Below, one piece after another: positions 8,748-16,667 of a stretch of 55,962 nt of DNA. Every line of letters begins with the position of its first letter. Positions within the stretch are counted from its first letter, which is position 1. The stretch is from Mesorhizobium wenxiniae (GTDB lineage: Bacteria; Pseudomonadota; Alphaproteobacteria; Rhizobiales; Rhizobiaceae). Below the pieces are notes generated by a model that saw only the letters and a program-made list of their open reading frames with translations, was not told the DNA's origin and searched no databases. A program made the position numbers and the translations under genes. The DNA is taken from positions 1 through 55,962 of the forward strand of contig NZ_NPKH01000026.1 in the NCBI RefSeq assembly GCF_002284535.1, in the 5' to 3' direction.

Positions 8748-9245
8748 TCAGCTCTTCACGACAGCAGATGTCACTTTCTCGGAAACGTAGCCGAGACTGT
8801 TGCCAACGATCAGCGAAATCACCACAGCTGCCGCGACCTTGCTGATGCCGCTTGGACCCTCGCCATAGGCGGCAGCGCCAAGCAGAAAAAGTGCCGCGGT
8901 CGTTGCATAGCCATAGACCGCTGATGGAATGGCACTCAGCAATGGCAGCTTGGCAGCGAGAATCAGCACTACGATTGAAACGCCGACGCAAATGCCGGCC
9001 GTGAGAGCCGTAACACCAATAGACGTCAGTGCTATCAATGCGCCGGCGGCGCAGATCGCTCCCCAAAGGTTTGCAAGCGCCGAATTCTTGAACCCGGCTT
9101 CCTTGCCGCCACAGTGATAGAAACTCCCCCAGCCCACAAATACCGCCCAGATCAGCAGATAGGGGTTGCCGATCGTGATCGCTGCCCACGTTGCAATGCC
9201 GCCCATAATGCCGATGACGACGGCCAGTCCTGTAATAAGATCCAT
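8748..9245 (-). CDS. DUF1097-family membrane protein, last gene of the monooxygenase operon
   Basis: The product is 165 aa. The ATG at 9245 was chosen for the GGGAGG six bases upstream. It has about five hydrophobic spans: LITGLAVVIGIMGGIATWAAI, LLIWAVFVGWGSF, ALIALTSIGVTALTAGICV, VVLILAAKLPLLSAIPSAVY and AAAVVISLIVGNSLGYV. This matches the DUF1097 pattern of small inner-membrane proteins, whose function is not established. It lies 124 bp after the alcohol dehydrogenase and just before the operon terminator, so it should be induced with the monooxygenase. Uptake or tolerance of substrate or product is one possible role but is not shown by the sequence. Confidence 0.78.
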   Translation of the reverse strand: MDLITGLAVVIGIMGGIATWAAITIGNPYLLIWAVFVGWGSFYHCGGKEAGFKNSALANLWGAICAAGALIALTSIGVTALTAGICVGVSIVVLILAAKLPLLSAIPSAVYGYATTAALFLLGAAAYGEGPSGISKVAAAVVISLIVGNSLGYVSEKVTSAVVKS

Positions 9246-9369
9246 ATTTGTCCTCCCATTTTTCCACACCGCGAAGCAAAGAACTCGTTTTCAGGACTAC
9301 GCTTCGCTGACGTCCCGATACGCGGACCAAAACGCAGGGCCTGCTCCGTGCAGGCCCGACCTAGATGCT

Positions 9370-10413
9370 TCAGGGAACGATGACGCCTCGGCCGGTGAAC
9401 CGGCGATTCTTGAAATCGTCGAGCGCGGTGTTGATGCTTGCGAGGTTGTATTCGGTGTAATGCATCTTCACCTTGCCATCGGCGTTCAACTCCATCAGTT
9501 CGACAAGTTCGGTGAAATTGCCGACCAGGCTGCCACCGATGTTGATCTCCTCGATGACGAGATGCGCGGTCGGCACGTTGACGGCGCCGCCATAGCCGAC
9601 GACGAACAGTTGCCCGCCCTTGCGCACCATCTTCCAGCAGATGTTCTCAACCCCGAGCTCGCCTACGAAATCGATGACCACATGGGCGCCGCCACCGGTG
9701 ATCTGGCTGACCTCCTCGACGACATTCGGCCCGCCATCGAGGACGAAGTCGGCTCCAAGATCCTTCGCAAGCACGCGCGCGGCTGGCTCGCGATCGACGG
9801 CAATGATGCGGCAGCCTGAAATCGCATGCAGCGACTGCAGGGCGATATGGCCGAGCCCGCCAATACCGAGCAGTACGCAGTAACTCCCCGGCCGCAAGAG
9901 TTTTGCGGCGCGCTTGGCGGCGCGATAGGCGGTGATGCCGGCATCGGCCAGCGGCGCCACCTCAATCGGCGTGACGTTGGCGTTCAGCTTGATCAGCGAA
10001 CGCTCGCTGGTGATGAAAAACTCGGCGAAGCCGCCATTCATGCCAAGGCCGGGGAACTGACCATTGTCGCAATACATGTCCTCGCCATGCCGGCAGTTGA
10101 GGCAGATGCCGCACGAGCGAAACGGGTGACAGATCACGGCGTCACCGCGCTTGACCGACCGGACGCCGCTGCCGACCTCCTCCACCCAACCGGCATTCTC
10201 GTGGCCCATGATGTAGGGCAACAGCGTGCCTTCGGGATCCATGGTCGGCTTCCACACACCCTCGATGATGTGCAGGTCGGTGCGGCAGAGGCCGGCGGCA
10301 CCTACCCGCACGATCACCTCGTCGGGGGCGGTGATTGTCGGCGCCTTGACCTCCTCGATCCTGAGCTGGACGTTCATATGCGGATCGTATTCGTACAGTC
10401 TGGCAGCTTTCAT
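9370..10413 (-). CDS. Zinc-dependent NAD(P) alcohol dehydrogenase
   Basis: The product is 347 aa, a medium-chain dehydrogenase. The start at 10413 (MKAARLYEYDP) is preferred over an upstream in-frame extension because the family begins at this strand and an AGGA precedes it. Catalytic zinc region: GLCRTDLH and GHENAGWVEEVG. Structural zinc cysteines: SCGICLNCRHGEDMYC. Cofactor fold: GIGGLGHIALQ with AVDREP at the end of the second strand. It probably oxidises the alcohol made by the diiron monooxygenase (for example 2-propanol to acetone), as alcohol dehydrogenases beside propane monooxygenases do; the exact substrate is inferred. It is 37 bp downstream of the chaperonin gene, in the same operon. 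Confidence 0.9.
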   Translation of the reverse strand: MKAARLYEYDPHMNVQLRIEEVKAPTITAPDEVIVRVGAAGLCRTDLHIIEGVWKPTMDPEGTLLPYIMGHENAGWVEEVGSGVRSVKRGDAVICHPFRSCGICLNCRHGEDMYCDNGQFPGLGMNGGFAEFFITSERSLIKLNANVTPIEVAPLADAGITAYRAAKRAAKLLRPGSYCVLLGIGGLGHIALQSLHAISGCRIIAVDREPAARVLAKDLGADFVLDGGPNVVEEVSQITGGGAHVVIDFVGELGVENICWKMVRKGGQLFVVGYGGAVNVPTAHLVIEEINIGGSLVGNFTELVELMELNADGKVKMHYTEYNLASINTALDDFKNRRFTGRGVIVP

Positions 10414-10450
10414 CGTCGTATCCTTCAATGTCGAGATCGTTCGGATTGCT

Positions 10451-12082
10451 TCAGGCGCGGCCGAGCTTTTCGGAGCCGCCACCGCGAGCCGGTCCGGCCG
10501 TCGGGTCCTCGTCCTCGGCCAGATGGCCGATCAGCGTTTCAGTGGTCAGGATCAGCGTCGCCACCGAAGCTGCATTGGCCAGCGCTGTGTAGGTGACGCG
10601 GACTGGATCGATGATCCCTGCCTCGAACATGTTCTGGTAGCTGGCGGCAGACGCGTTATAGCCGTAGCCGCCGTTGATGCGCGTGACTTCCGCCACGACT
10701 GCTTCGGGATCGGCGCCGGCATTGGCGGCGATACGCCAGAGCGGCCGCGAGAGCACCGACCGCACCAGGCGCACGCCTTCGGCGACATCCCCGTCGACGC
10801 CGGCCGCCACATTGTCGAGCAGCGGCGCGATCTGGGCAAGCGCCGAGCCACCGCCGGCGACCACGCCCTCTTCGGTTGCGGCGCGCACCGCATTCAGCGA
10901 ATCCTCGATGAGCTGAATGGTTCGCTTCTGCTCGACCGGCGTGACACCGCCGGCATAAAGGATCGCGGTGCCGCCAGAAAGCTTGGCCAGGCGTTCGCGC
11001 AGCTTGTCCTGATCGATGTTCGGCTGCGAGGCTTCATACTGCCGCTGCACCTGGGCGCGGCGCGATGCGATTGCCGCATGGTCGCCAGCACCGCGAATGA
11101 TCGAGGTGCAGGACGAACTGGTCTTTACCCGGTCAGCCTGTCCGAGATCGTCGGCGGTGATGTCCTCCAGGCGGCCGCCAAGATCGCGCGCGATTACCTT
11201 GCCGCCGGTGATGATCGCCAGATCCTCCATCATCGCCTTGCGCCAATGGCCATATTCCGGCGGGTGGACCACGAGGTATTTTCCCGGCCCCTGCTTGCCG
11301 AGCAGAGTCACTACAACTTCCGGCGACATTTCCTCGGACACGATCAGCAGCGGCCGACCATCCTCGTCGGCAATGCGGCGAACCACATCCAGCGCCTCGG
11401 GCTCCTTGATCTTAAGGTCGGTCATCAGGATGTAAGGCCGTTCGAGAACCGCCTCCATCTTCTCCTGATCGGTCACCATATGGTGCGAGAGGTAGCCGCG
11501 TTCGAACGACATGCCCTCGACCACATCGAGCGTAGTTTCGGTGGTCACACTGAAGTCGGTGGTGATGACGCCTTCGGCCCCTACCCGCTGATGGGCTTCC
11601 GCCACCAGCGCGCCAAGCTTGGCATCGGTCGCCGCAATGTTGGCGACCGAAGCGAGAATGCCGTTGCCCTTGGCGGGCTTGGCCGAAGCTTTGAGCGCCG
11701 CCACCACAGCCGCCACGGCAAGGTCGATGCCCTTGCACAGATCGACGGATTTCGCGCCGCGCTCATTCGCCTCTACACCGCCCTGGATGAGCGCGTTGGC
11801 GAGCACGATGGCAGTCGTGGTGCCGTCGCCGGCGACCTCGTTGGTTTGCATCGACACTTCGCGAACGACCTGGGCCCCCATATTTTCGAAACGGTCGTGC
11901 AGTTCGATCTCGGAGGCGATGCTGACACCGTCGCGGGTCACCATCGGCGTGCCGATCGGCCTGTCGATCATGGCGTTCATGCCTTTGGGGCCGAGCGTCG
12001 GCTCGACGGCAGCGGCCAGCCGAAAGACGCCACGGGCCAGAGCACGGCGAGCCTCGGAATTGTGAAGCATTATTTTGGGCAT
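10451..12082 (-). CDS. GroEL-like chaperonin dedicated to the diiron monooxygenase
   Basis: The product is 543 aa, full Cpn60 length. The ATP site is intact: TLGPKGMN, TRDGVSIASEIEL (Asp52 equivalent), AGDGTTTA (Asp87 equivalent) and IEDSLNAVRAATEEG (Asp398 equivalent), with GVVAGGGSAL nearby. The sequence is divergent from housekeeping GroEL in the apical domain, and the usual GGM-rich tail is missing, replaced by GGGSEKLGRA. No groES is adjacent. Such chaperonins are known beside propane monooxygenase genes, where they are required for soluble hydroxylase. Location between the DUF59 gene and the alcohol dehydrogenase supports a role in assembling this enzyme. Confidence 0.92.
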   Translation of the reverse strand: MPKIMLHNSEARRALARGVFRLAAAVEPTLGPKGMNAMIDRPIGTPMVTRDGVSIASEIELHDRFENMGAQVVREVSMQTNEVAGDGTTTAIVLANALIQGGVEANERGAKSVDLCKGIDLAVAAVVAALKASAKPAKGNGILASVANIAATDAKLGALVAEAHQRVGAEGVITTDFSVTTETTLDVVEGMSFERGYLSHHMVTDQEKMEAVLERPYILMTDLKIKEPEALDVVRRIADEDGRPLLIVSEEMSPEVVVTLLGKQGPGKYLVVHPPEYGHWRKAMMEDLAIITGGKVIARDLGGRLEDITADDLGQADRVKTSSSCTSIIRGAGDHAAIASRRAQVQRQYEASQPNIDQDKLRERLAKLSGGTAILYAGGVTPVEQKRTIQLIEDSLNAVRAATEEGVVAGGGSALAQIAPLLDNVAAGVDGDVAEGVRLVRSVLSRPLWRIAANAGADPEAVVAEVTRINGGYGYNASAASYQNMFEAGIIDPVRVTYTALANAASVATLILTTETLIGHLAEDEDPTAGPARGGGSEKLGRA

Positions 12083-12121
12083 GATTCCTCCTTCCGCCTT
12101 ACGGGCGGGTTGTTGGTTAGG

Positions 12122-12141
12122 GGCCTCGTGCGAGGGAGGCC
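12122..12141 (-). other. Small inverted repeat between DUF59 and chaperonin genes
   Basis: GGCCTC/GAGGCC, a 6-bp stem with an 8-base loop, lies in the 76-bp gap, followed on the minus strand by GC-rich sequence without a T-run. It may affect mRNA stability or be chance. Confidence 0.3.
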
Positions 12142-12158
12142 GTTGTTTCGGCTCTGCT

Positions 12159-12956
12159 TCAGGCGGTCGGCGCAGCTCGTGCCGGCACGCGATTCATGAT
12201 GAAATCGACCAGCGTCAGTTCGCCGTCGACCACATCCAGTTCCTTGTATCTGGTCTGCTTGAGCCCACGGCACAGCGCGCCGTTGAACTCCATGTTGACG
12301 CGCACACCGCGCAGTTCGGCGAGATGGGCACCGAGTGCGCCGACCGGTATGCCCTGCCCTTCCCAGGTCACGAAGACAGGATCATCCGCTTGGCGGTCGG
12401 GGAAACGCTCAAGCAGAGCCGCCCTGTACCGCGGCTTCTGTTTGGCCGCTTCACCCGGTTCGAACCGCGCGACGTCGTACGCCGGCAGGTCCATGGCGAG
12501 GATGTCCCGATCTGTCAGACCGTGCTGCCGGAGGCCGCGTAAGACTGCCTCCTGGCGCCGCTTGAACGCCTTTATCGCAAACGTTTCCTTCAGACCCGCG
12601 AGATCGAGAGCGCCAGCAAGCTCGCCAAAGATCTCGCCGAAAGCCTTCCCAGCCTGTATGCCGCGATTGACCTCTTCTGCGAACATGTGGTCGTGCAGTT
12701 TGACGCGATAGGCAGGCGACCATGAGAGCTGGTCGAGCGCCTTTCGGACGCCGTCCAGCATGAGGAAAGCGAAGGTGGGCGAGCACCAGTAGGTCGGCAG
12801 GCGAAAGTCAACCTGCACGCCGCCGTCATCGGTGACTGCGACGTGCTCGACGAAGCCCATCTCGGTGATCGGTTCGTCGAGCTCCGGATCGTTGACCTCA
12901 CCAAGGCGCCGCCAGAGCTCTTTCTCGCGGCTTCCGGAAACGCTGGCGGTTGCCAT
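12159..12956 (-). CDS. DUF59/MIP18-type metal-sulfur cluster assembly-like protein
   Basis: The product is 265 aa. The N-terminal ~100 residues match the DUF59 fold: ELWRRLGEVNDPELDEPITEMG, VQVDFRLPTYWCSPTF (with the family's conserved cysteine after the third strand) and ALDQLSWSPAYRVKLHDH. The remaining ~160 residues (mostly helical, e.g. GEIFGELAGALDLAGLKETF) are not part of the standard domain and are specific to proteins found with these monooxygenases. It lies 5 bp after the amidohydrolase gene, so they are translated together. A role in metal insertion or in 2Fe-2S supply to the reductase is inferred from the family and context. Confidence 0.82.
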   Translation of the reverse strand: MATASVSGSREKELWRRLGEVNDPELDEPITEMGFVEHVAVTDDGGVQVDFRLPTYWCSPTFAFLMLDGVRKALDQLSWSPAYRVKLHDHMFAEEVNRGIQAGKAFGEIFGELAGALDLAGLKETFAIKAFKRRQEAVLRGLRQHGLTDRDILAMDLPAYDVARFEPGEAAKQKPRYRAALLERFPDRQADDPVFVTWEGQGIPVGALGAHLAELRGVRVNMEFNGALCRGLKQTRYKELDVVDGELTLVDFIMNRVPARAAPTA

Positions 12957-12961
12957 GGTTC

Positions 12962-13984
12962 CTACTCCGCAGCGATGCTAGAAGGCGAATTGGCGAATTC
13001 CACCTTCCGGGCTTCGATGTCGATGTCGTAAAGGCGGGCAGCGTTGAGGCCGAGGATCTTTTCCTTGATCTCGTCGGTCAACTGCACGCCGCGTTCGGCG
13101 GCGATGTCCTCAGGGATCTGATAGGCCCAGAGCTTTTCGACCAGCCAGCGCGGCGTCCAGATCGCGTAGTCGGAACCGAACAGGATCTTCTCCGGACCGA
13201 TCCAGAACAGCAGCTCGGCGATCACCTCGCCGAAATAGCGCGGACGCGAGTGAATAAAGGGCAGTGCCACCGCGAGCCCGGCATAGACATTGGTCTCCTG
13301 CGTCGCGATCCAGCAGAAATCGTCGAGGCGCGGCAAGCCGCAATGCTCCACGATCCAGTTGAGGCCTTGGAAATCGGTAGCAGCATGATCCACGTCGTGC
13401 ACGTCAAATGCATCCTTGTTGAGCGGGATGATCGTCGGCCCCTTGTGGACGTGGATGTTTCTGATGCCGAGCTTGTCGCAGAGTTCGAAGCATTTGTAGG
13501 CCTCAGGGTCGTTCAGCCGCCAGCCTTTCGACGCGCCATTCCACTCTGCGGTGTACATCTTCACCCCTTTGATGTCGTAGGTCTCCTTCATGAAATGGAT
13601 GTATTCGAGCGCCTTTTCGCCATCGCGCGGATCGAACGCCCCATTCACAATGAAACGCCCTGGATATTTCTTGGCGATCTCCGAAGTGCGCTTGATGCAG
13701 CCAAAGCCGTTCTTGTAGAAATCGCTTAGGGACGTGGTCTGGAAAATCGCGATGTCATCCGGCCCGTCTATGAACAGATCGTTGTAGAGATTCTCGGCCG
13801 AGTACTTCTCGAACTTGCTCTTCTCCCAAAGCTGTTCCTTGGGGCTGAGCCCAGTATGATAGGCATAGAAGCAATCGATGAACTGCTTGCCGTGAATATT
13901 CTTCTGGTTCTCCGGGCTGCCGTCCCAGAAATGGGTGTGGCCATCGACCACGAAAATGTCCTTGCCTTCCGGTGTCCTAAACAT
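12962..13984 (-). CDS. Amidohydrolase-family (TIM-barrel metal hydrolase) protein of the monooxygenase operon
   Basis: The product is 340 aa. The ATG at 13984 is placed by the GGAGG five bases upstream; a GTG 12 bp earlier would overlap that site. Metal-binding motif near the N-terminus: VVDGHTHFWDG (HxH). Further family positions are KMYTAEW, HVHKGPTI, WIVEHCGLPRL and the late aspartate in ILFGSDYAIWTP. This is the ACMSD/amidohydrolase-2 branch, whose members are decarboxylases or hydrolases. Homologues sit in mycobacterial and rhodococcal propane monooxygenase clusters with unproved function. The gene follows mimD after a GC-rich hairpin. Confidence 0.88.
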   Translation of the reverse strand: MFRTPEGKDIFVVDGHTHFWDGSPENQKNIHGKQFIDCFYAYHTGLSPKEQLWEKSKFEKYSAENLYNDLFIDGPDDIAIFQTTSLSDFYKNGFGCIKRTSEIAKKYPGRFIVNGAFDPRDGEKALEYIHFMKETYDIKGVKMYTAEWNGASKGWRLNDPEAYKCFELCDKLGIRNIHVHKGPTIIPLNKDAFDVHDVDHAATDFQGLNWIVEHCGLPRLDDFCWIATQETNVYAGLAVALPFIHSRPRYFGEVIAELLFWIGPEKILFGSDYAIWTPRWLVEKLWAYQIPEDIAAERGVQLTDEIKEKILGLNAARLYDIDIEARKVEFANSPSSIAAE

Positions 13985-14018
13985 TCCTACCTCCACAGCT
14001 GGGCGTTTGATCGTTCGG

Positions 14019-14040
14019 CGCGCCGCAACCCGGCGGCGCG
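14019..14040. other. GC-rich hairpin between mimD and the amidohydrolase gene
   Basis: CGCGCCGC/GCGGCGCG, a perfect 8-bp stem with a 6-base loop. On the plus strand it is followed by TCTGATTTTTT, but no plus-strand gene ends here; in the minus-strand transcript it would form a strong stem between the enzyme genes and the accessory genes. It may protect the upstream mRNA from 3' decay or cause partial termination. Confidence 0.55.
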
Positions 14041-14057
14041 TCTGATTTTTTGGGCGT

Positions 14058-14429
14058 CTATTCGATGTATTCGAACATCTCGTCCATGTTGCCGAACAGG
14101 ATCACGGTGTTGTCGTCGATGCGAACCATCCGTCCGTAGTGGGTGGAGCTGTTGACTTCGAAGGTTTCCGCGGTCATCTCGCGGCCGAGATATTCGCTGA
14201 TCTCGTCCATCTTAAAGATCAGCTTGCCGCTGCCATCGATGCGGATCATGGCCGGCTGGTAGGTGACGATCACATTCGGCTTCAGGCCCATGAATTCAGC
14301 GATGGCCCTGGCTTCCACGGAGTCGTTCATGGTGACGCCGCACTGATGCGAAATCGTCTGTTCGAAGGTGATGTCCTTCATCGACCTGAAGATGTTGGAT
14401 TGCGATGCGTCGCGTGCTGCTGTTGACAT
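14058..14429 (-). CDS. mimD: Monooxygenase coupling (effector) protein, MmoB/DmpM family
   Basis: The product is 123 aa. The ATG at 14429 is preceded by AGGAG. Family signs: small acidic protein without cofactor-binding motifs, core segments QTISHQCGVTMNDSVEARAI and VIVTYQPAMIRIDGSGKL, then LIFKMDEISEYLGREMTAE. Coupling proteins bind the hydroxylase and tune electron transfer and oxygen activation at the diiron site. It lies 16 bp after mimC, the usual order A (large), B (reductase), C (small), D (coupling). Confidence 0.92.
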   Translation of the reverse strand: MSTAARDASQSNIFRSMKDITFEQTISHQCGVTMNDSVEARAIAEFMGLKPNVIVTYQPAMIRIDGSGKLIFKMDEISEYLGREMTAETFEVNSSTHYGRMVRIDDNTVILFGNMDEMFEYIE

Positions 14430-14445
14430 GACAGTTTCTCCTGTG

Positions 14446-15504
14446 TCAGCGCTTGAGGCCAAGTTCGCCGAGTATCTGCCCAATCCGTTCCTCGGATTTG
14501 GCGCGGACATCGGCGAAAGCGACCGGCTTGGAATGCGGCATCGACCAGATCGGCTGCAGGGCGGTGGCTGCCTTGTCGGCGAGCGCGCCGTGTTTCTTGA
14601 CCCAGCCCTGGAAGAGCTTCTTGTTCGCCGCGCCGTGTTTCTCGTCGTTGACGAGAATGTGCATGAGGTCGATCGTGTTGGCGAGGTTGCGTTCGTAGTC
14701 GGCCTCGGCTGCCGAGATCACCGCAGGCGTGATGAAATCATGGTTGGCGGCAGCGATCTGCATCAGGAAGCCTGAGCGGAATACTTCCCCAACCAGCGGT
14801 TCGAAGACGATGTTGATAGCGAAATACTGTTCGAGATAGTCGGTCGCACCCATGATGGTTTCGACCGCTTCGCGGGTACCTTGCCAGTTGTTGTCCTCGA
14901 GCCATGCCTTCTTGCCAAGTTCGTCGTCCCAGCCGGGCAAATCCATGCCGATCTCGGCAAGGTAGAGCGTGATGTCCTGGGCAAGCCGCAGCTTGTAGGA
15001 CGAGTTGGTCAGCGTCGCGTTGTTGATCATCTGGGTGTAGCCGTAACGCTGCGCCTGCATCAACGAGGTGCCGAGCCCGAATTCGGCGTGCTTCCAGGGT
15101 CCGAGCTGCGTCTGCAGGATCTTGACCCAGGCCTTGTCGAAGGTCTTAGGCGCCCCCGACTTGCGGGCGTTGTTGATGACGCTCTGCACCATCGTCTCGA
15201 TTTTCGACTGGCGCTGGTAGTGCGTGCGTTCCCACTCCTGATCGGGGGCGCGAAAGGCATGCCAGTTGGAGCTCTGCGCAGCGGTGTTCTGCTTGACATA
15301 TGCGCCCTTGCCGTCGGCGAAGGAGATGATCCAGTCCTGGATCAGGTAACGCTCCGGGTCAGGCTGCACGTCGACCGTCATGTCTTCGTAGTGGGTGGCG
15401 CGCTGGCCCTTCGGGTCGAAATAGCGGTACTTCCGGCTGTCGGAGTCGGCAAAGATCGCCGCGCCGGCGGCTCCGGATCCGACTGAACTCGAAATAGCTG
15501 GCAT
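14446..15504 (-). CDS. mimC: Diiron monooxygenase hydroxylase beta (small) subunit
   Basis: The product is 352 aa. The start at 15504 (MPAISSSVGSG) follows AGGGAG; sequence upstream in frame is not protein-like. Characteristic beta-subunit segments include RKYRYFDPKGQRATHYEDMT, NWHAFRAPDQEWERTHYQR, GPWKHAEFGLG and FEPLVGEVFRSGF. The fold resembles ribonucleotide reductase beta but lacks the metal ligands; it forms the (alpha-beta-gamma)2 or (alpha-beta)2 core with the large subunit. Group 6 enzymes such as MimABCD have no gamma subunit, and none is present here. Confidence 0.93.
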   Translation of the reverse strand: MPAISSSVGSGAAGAAIFADSDSRKYRYFDPKGQRATHYEDMTVDVQPDPERYLIQDWIISFADGKGAYVKQNTAAQSSNWHAFRAPDQEWERTHYQRQSKIETMVQSVINNARKSGAPKTFDKAWVKILQTQLGPWKHAEFGLGTSLMQAQRYGYTQMINNATLTNSSYKLRLAQDITLYLAEIGMDLPGWDDELGKKAWLEDNNWQGTREAVETIMGATDYLEQYFAINIVFEPLVGEVFRSGFLMQIAAANHDFITPAVISAAEADYERNLANTIDLMHILVNDEKHGAANKKLFQGWVKKHGALADKAATALQPIWSMPHSKPVAFADVRAKSEERIGQILGELGLKR

Positions 15505-15554
15505 AGTCTTCACTCCCTTGTTGCAGTTGTGGTTGCAGTTGCGTGACGGCCCCC

Positions 15555-16616
15555 TCAGTGGGTCGGCGTAGCACCTGTCGATGTGGTGAACTTGTCGAAG
15601 AAGATCCGCTCCGTCTCGAACCCGTTCATGAACAGAACCGGCTGAAGCGCATCGATCATCGGCGGCGGGCCGCAGGCATGGACATCGCCCTGCCCGTCGA
15701 CCGCCAGGTGCTTGAGCTTGGCGTCGACACTCTGGTGTACGAAGCCGCGCTCGCCTTGCCATTCGGCATCATCAATCGCGTGCGACAGCACGGGAATGAA
15801 TGTGACTTCCGAATGCTGGCCGACCAGCTCGGCGATCCTATCGAGGTAAAACAGGTCGTTGCGCGTCCGGGCACCGTAGAAGAAATAGACCGGACGTTTC
15901 TCGCCGCTCTTCAGATGGTCGTTGAGGATCGACCAGATCGGCGACATGCCCGAGCCGGCGCCCACCAGGACTAGGGGTCCTTGCCGTTCTTCCCGACGGA
16001 AACAGGTTCCGTAGGGTCCAACGACGGTGACTTTGGCTCCAACCTTGATTCCTCCGGAATCGAGTTCTCCGGAGAATTTTCCCTCAGGATATTTTTTGAT
16101 AATGAAGCAGAGTTTTTGGGTTTGGTCCGGCGTATTTGCCATGGAGAACGAGCGCGTAATCGTCTCCCCTTTTTCCGTGGTAACCGTGATGTCGACATAT
16201 TGCCCCGCCCAGAACTTTATCGGCGAGCCGAGTTCGATCTCGATGCCGCGAATGTCGTGGGTCAGGTGCTCAATCAGAGCAATCCGGCCCTTGAACGTCT
16301 TCACGGCGATCGCTTTCGCCAAAATCTCCTCGTCGTAGTTGAGAAGCTCGACTTCCAGATCGGAGTAGGCGATGCAGCGGCACAAAAGCACGTGGCCGCT
16401 CTCCTTCTCCATGTCGTTCAGCGCGAAGGTCGAGTATTTGAGCATGTCGACTTCGCCATCGAGCAACACGCTCTTGCAGGCCGAGCATTGCCCTTCCTTG
16501 CAGCCGTGCGGCAGGGCGATGCCCTGGCGGAAAGCGGCGTTGAGCACCGTTTCGCCATGCTCGACGTCGAATTCGACGTTGACCGGGCTGAGCCTGACCG
16601 TGTGGGTTTCCGACAT
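15555..16616 (-). CDS. mimB: NADH-dependent monooxygenase reductase (2Fe-2S ferredoxin + FAD)
   Basis: The product is 353 aa; GGAGG stands before the ATG. Residues 1-95 are a plant-type ferredoxin with cluster ligands Cys39, Cys44, Cys47 and Cys79 (CKEGQCSAC and LLCRC). Residues ~105-210 bind FAD (TRSFSMANT). Residues ~215-345 bind NADH (VLVGAGSGMSPIWSIL and HACGPPPMIDA). It carries electrons from NADH to the hydroxylase diiron centre. A terminator-like hairpin separates it from mimA upstream, so its level may be lower than that of the hydroxylase. Confidence 0.95.
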   Translation of the reverse strand: MSETHTVRLSPVNVEFDVEHGETVLNAAFRQGIALPHGCKEGQCSACKSVLLDGEVDMLKYSTFALNDMEKESGHVLLCRCIAYSDLEVELLNYDEEILAKAIAVKTFKGRIALIEHLTHDIRGIEIELGSPIKFWAGQYVDITVTTEKGETITRSFSMANTPDQTQKLCFIIKKYPEGKFSGELDSGGIKVGAKVTVVGPYGTCFRREERQGPLVLVGAGSGMSPIWSILNDHLKSGEKRPVYFFYGARTRNDLFYLDRIAELVGQHSEVTFIPVLSHAIDDAEWQGERGFVHQSVDAKLKHLAVDGQGDVHACGPPPMIDALQPVLFMNGFETERIFFDKFTTSTGATPTH

Positions 16617-16630
16617 ACGGACCTCCAGTG

Positions 16631-16658
16631 AAAAAGAGGGGCGGGACGAGCCCGCCCC
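16631..16658 (-). terminator. Terminator-like attenuator between mimA and mimB
   Basis: On the minus strand: GGGGCGGG, five-base loop, CCCGCCCC (8-bp perfect stem, 16638-16658), then TCTTTTT. It has the full form of an intrinsic terminator, 9 bp past the mimA stop and within the operon. The mimB ribosome site follows directly. It should let only part of the transcripts read on into mimBCD, or it may stabilise the mimA mRNA end. Confidence 0.75.
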
Positions 16659-16667
16659 TTGGTCTGA

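Noticed and set aside
10226..12199. Long plus-strand open frame (657 codons) opposite the chaperonin gene
   Set aside because: It lies antisense to a clear Cpn60 gene, is rich in His/Arg/Gly with no known domain, and follows from high-GC codon use.
15505..15554. Repeated TTGCAGTTG between mimB and mimC
   Set aside because: Only two short copies in a 50-bp gap; no inverted symmetry or known regulator site.
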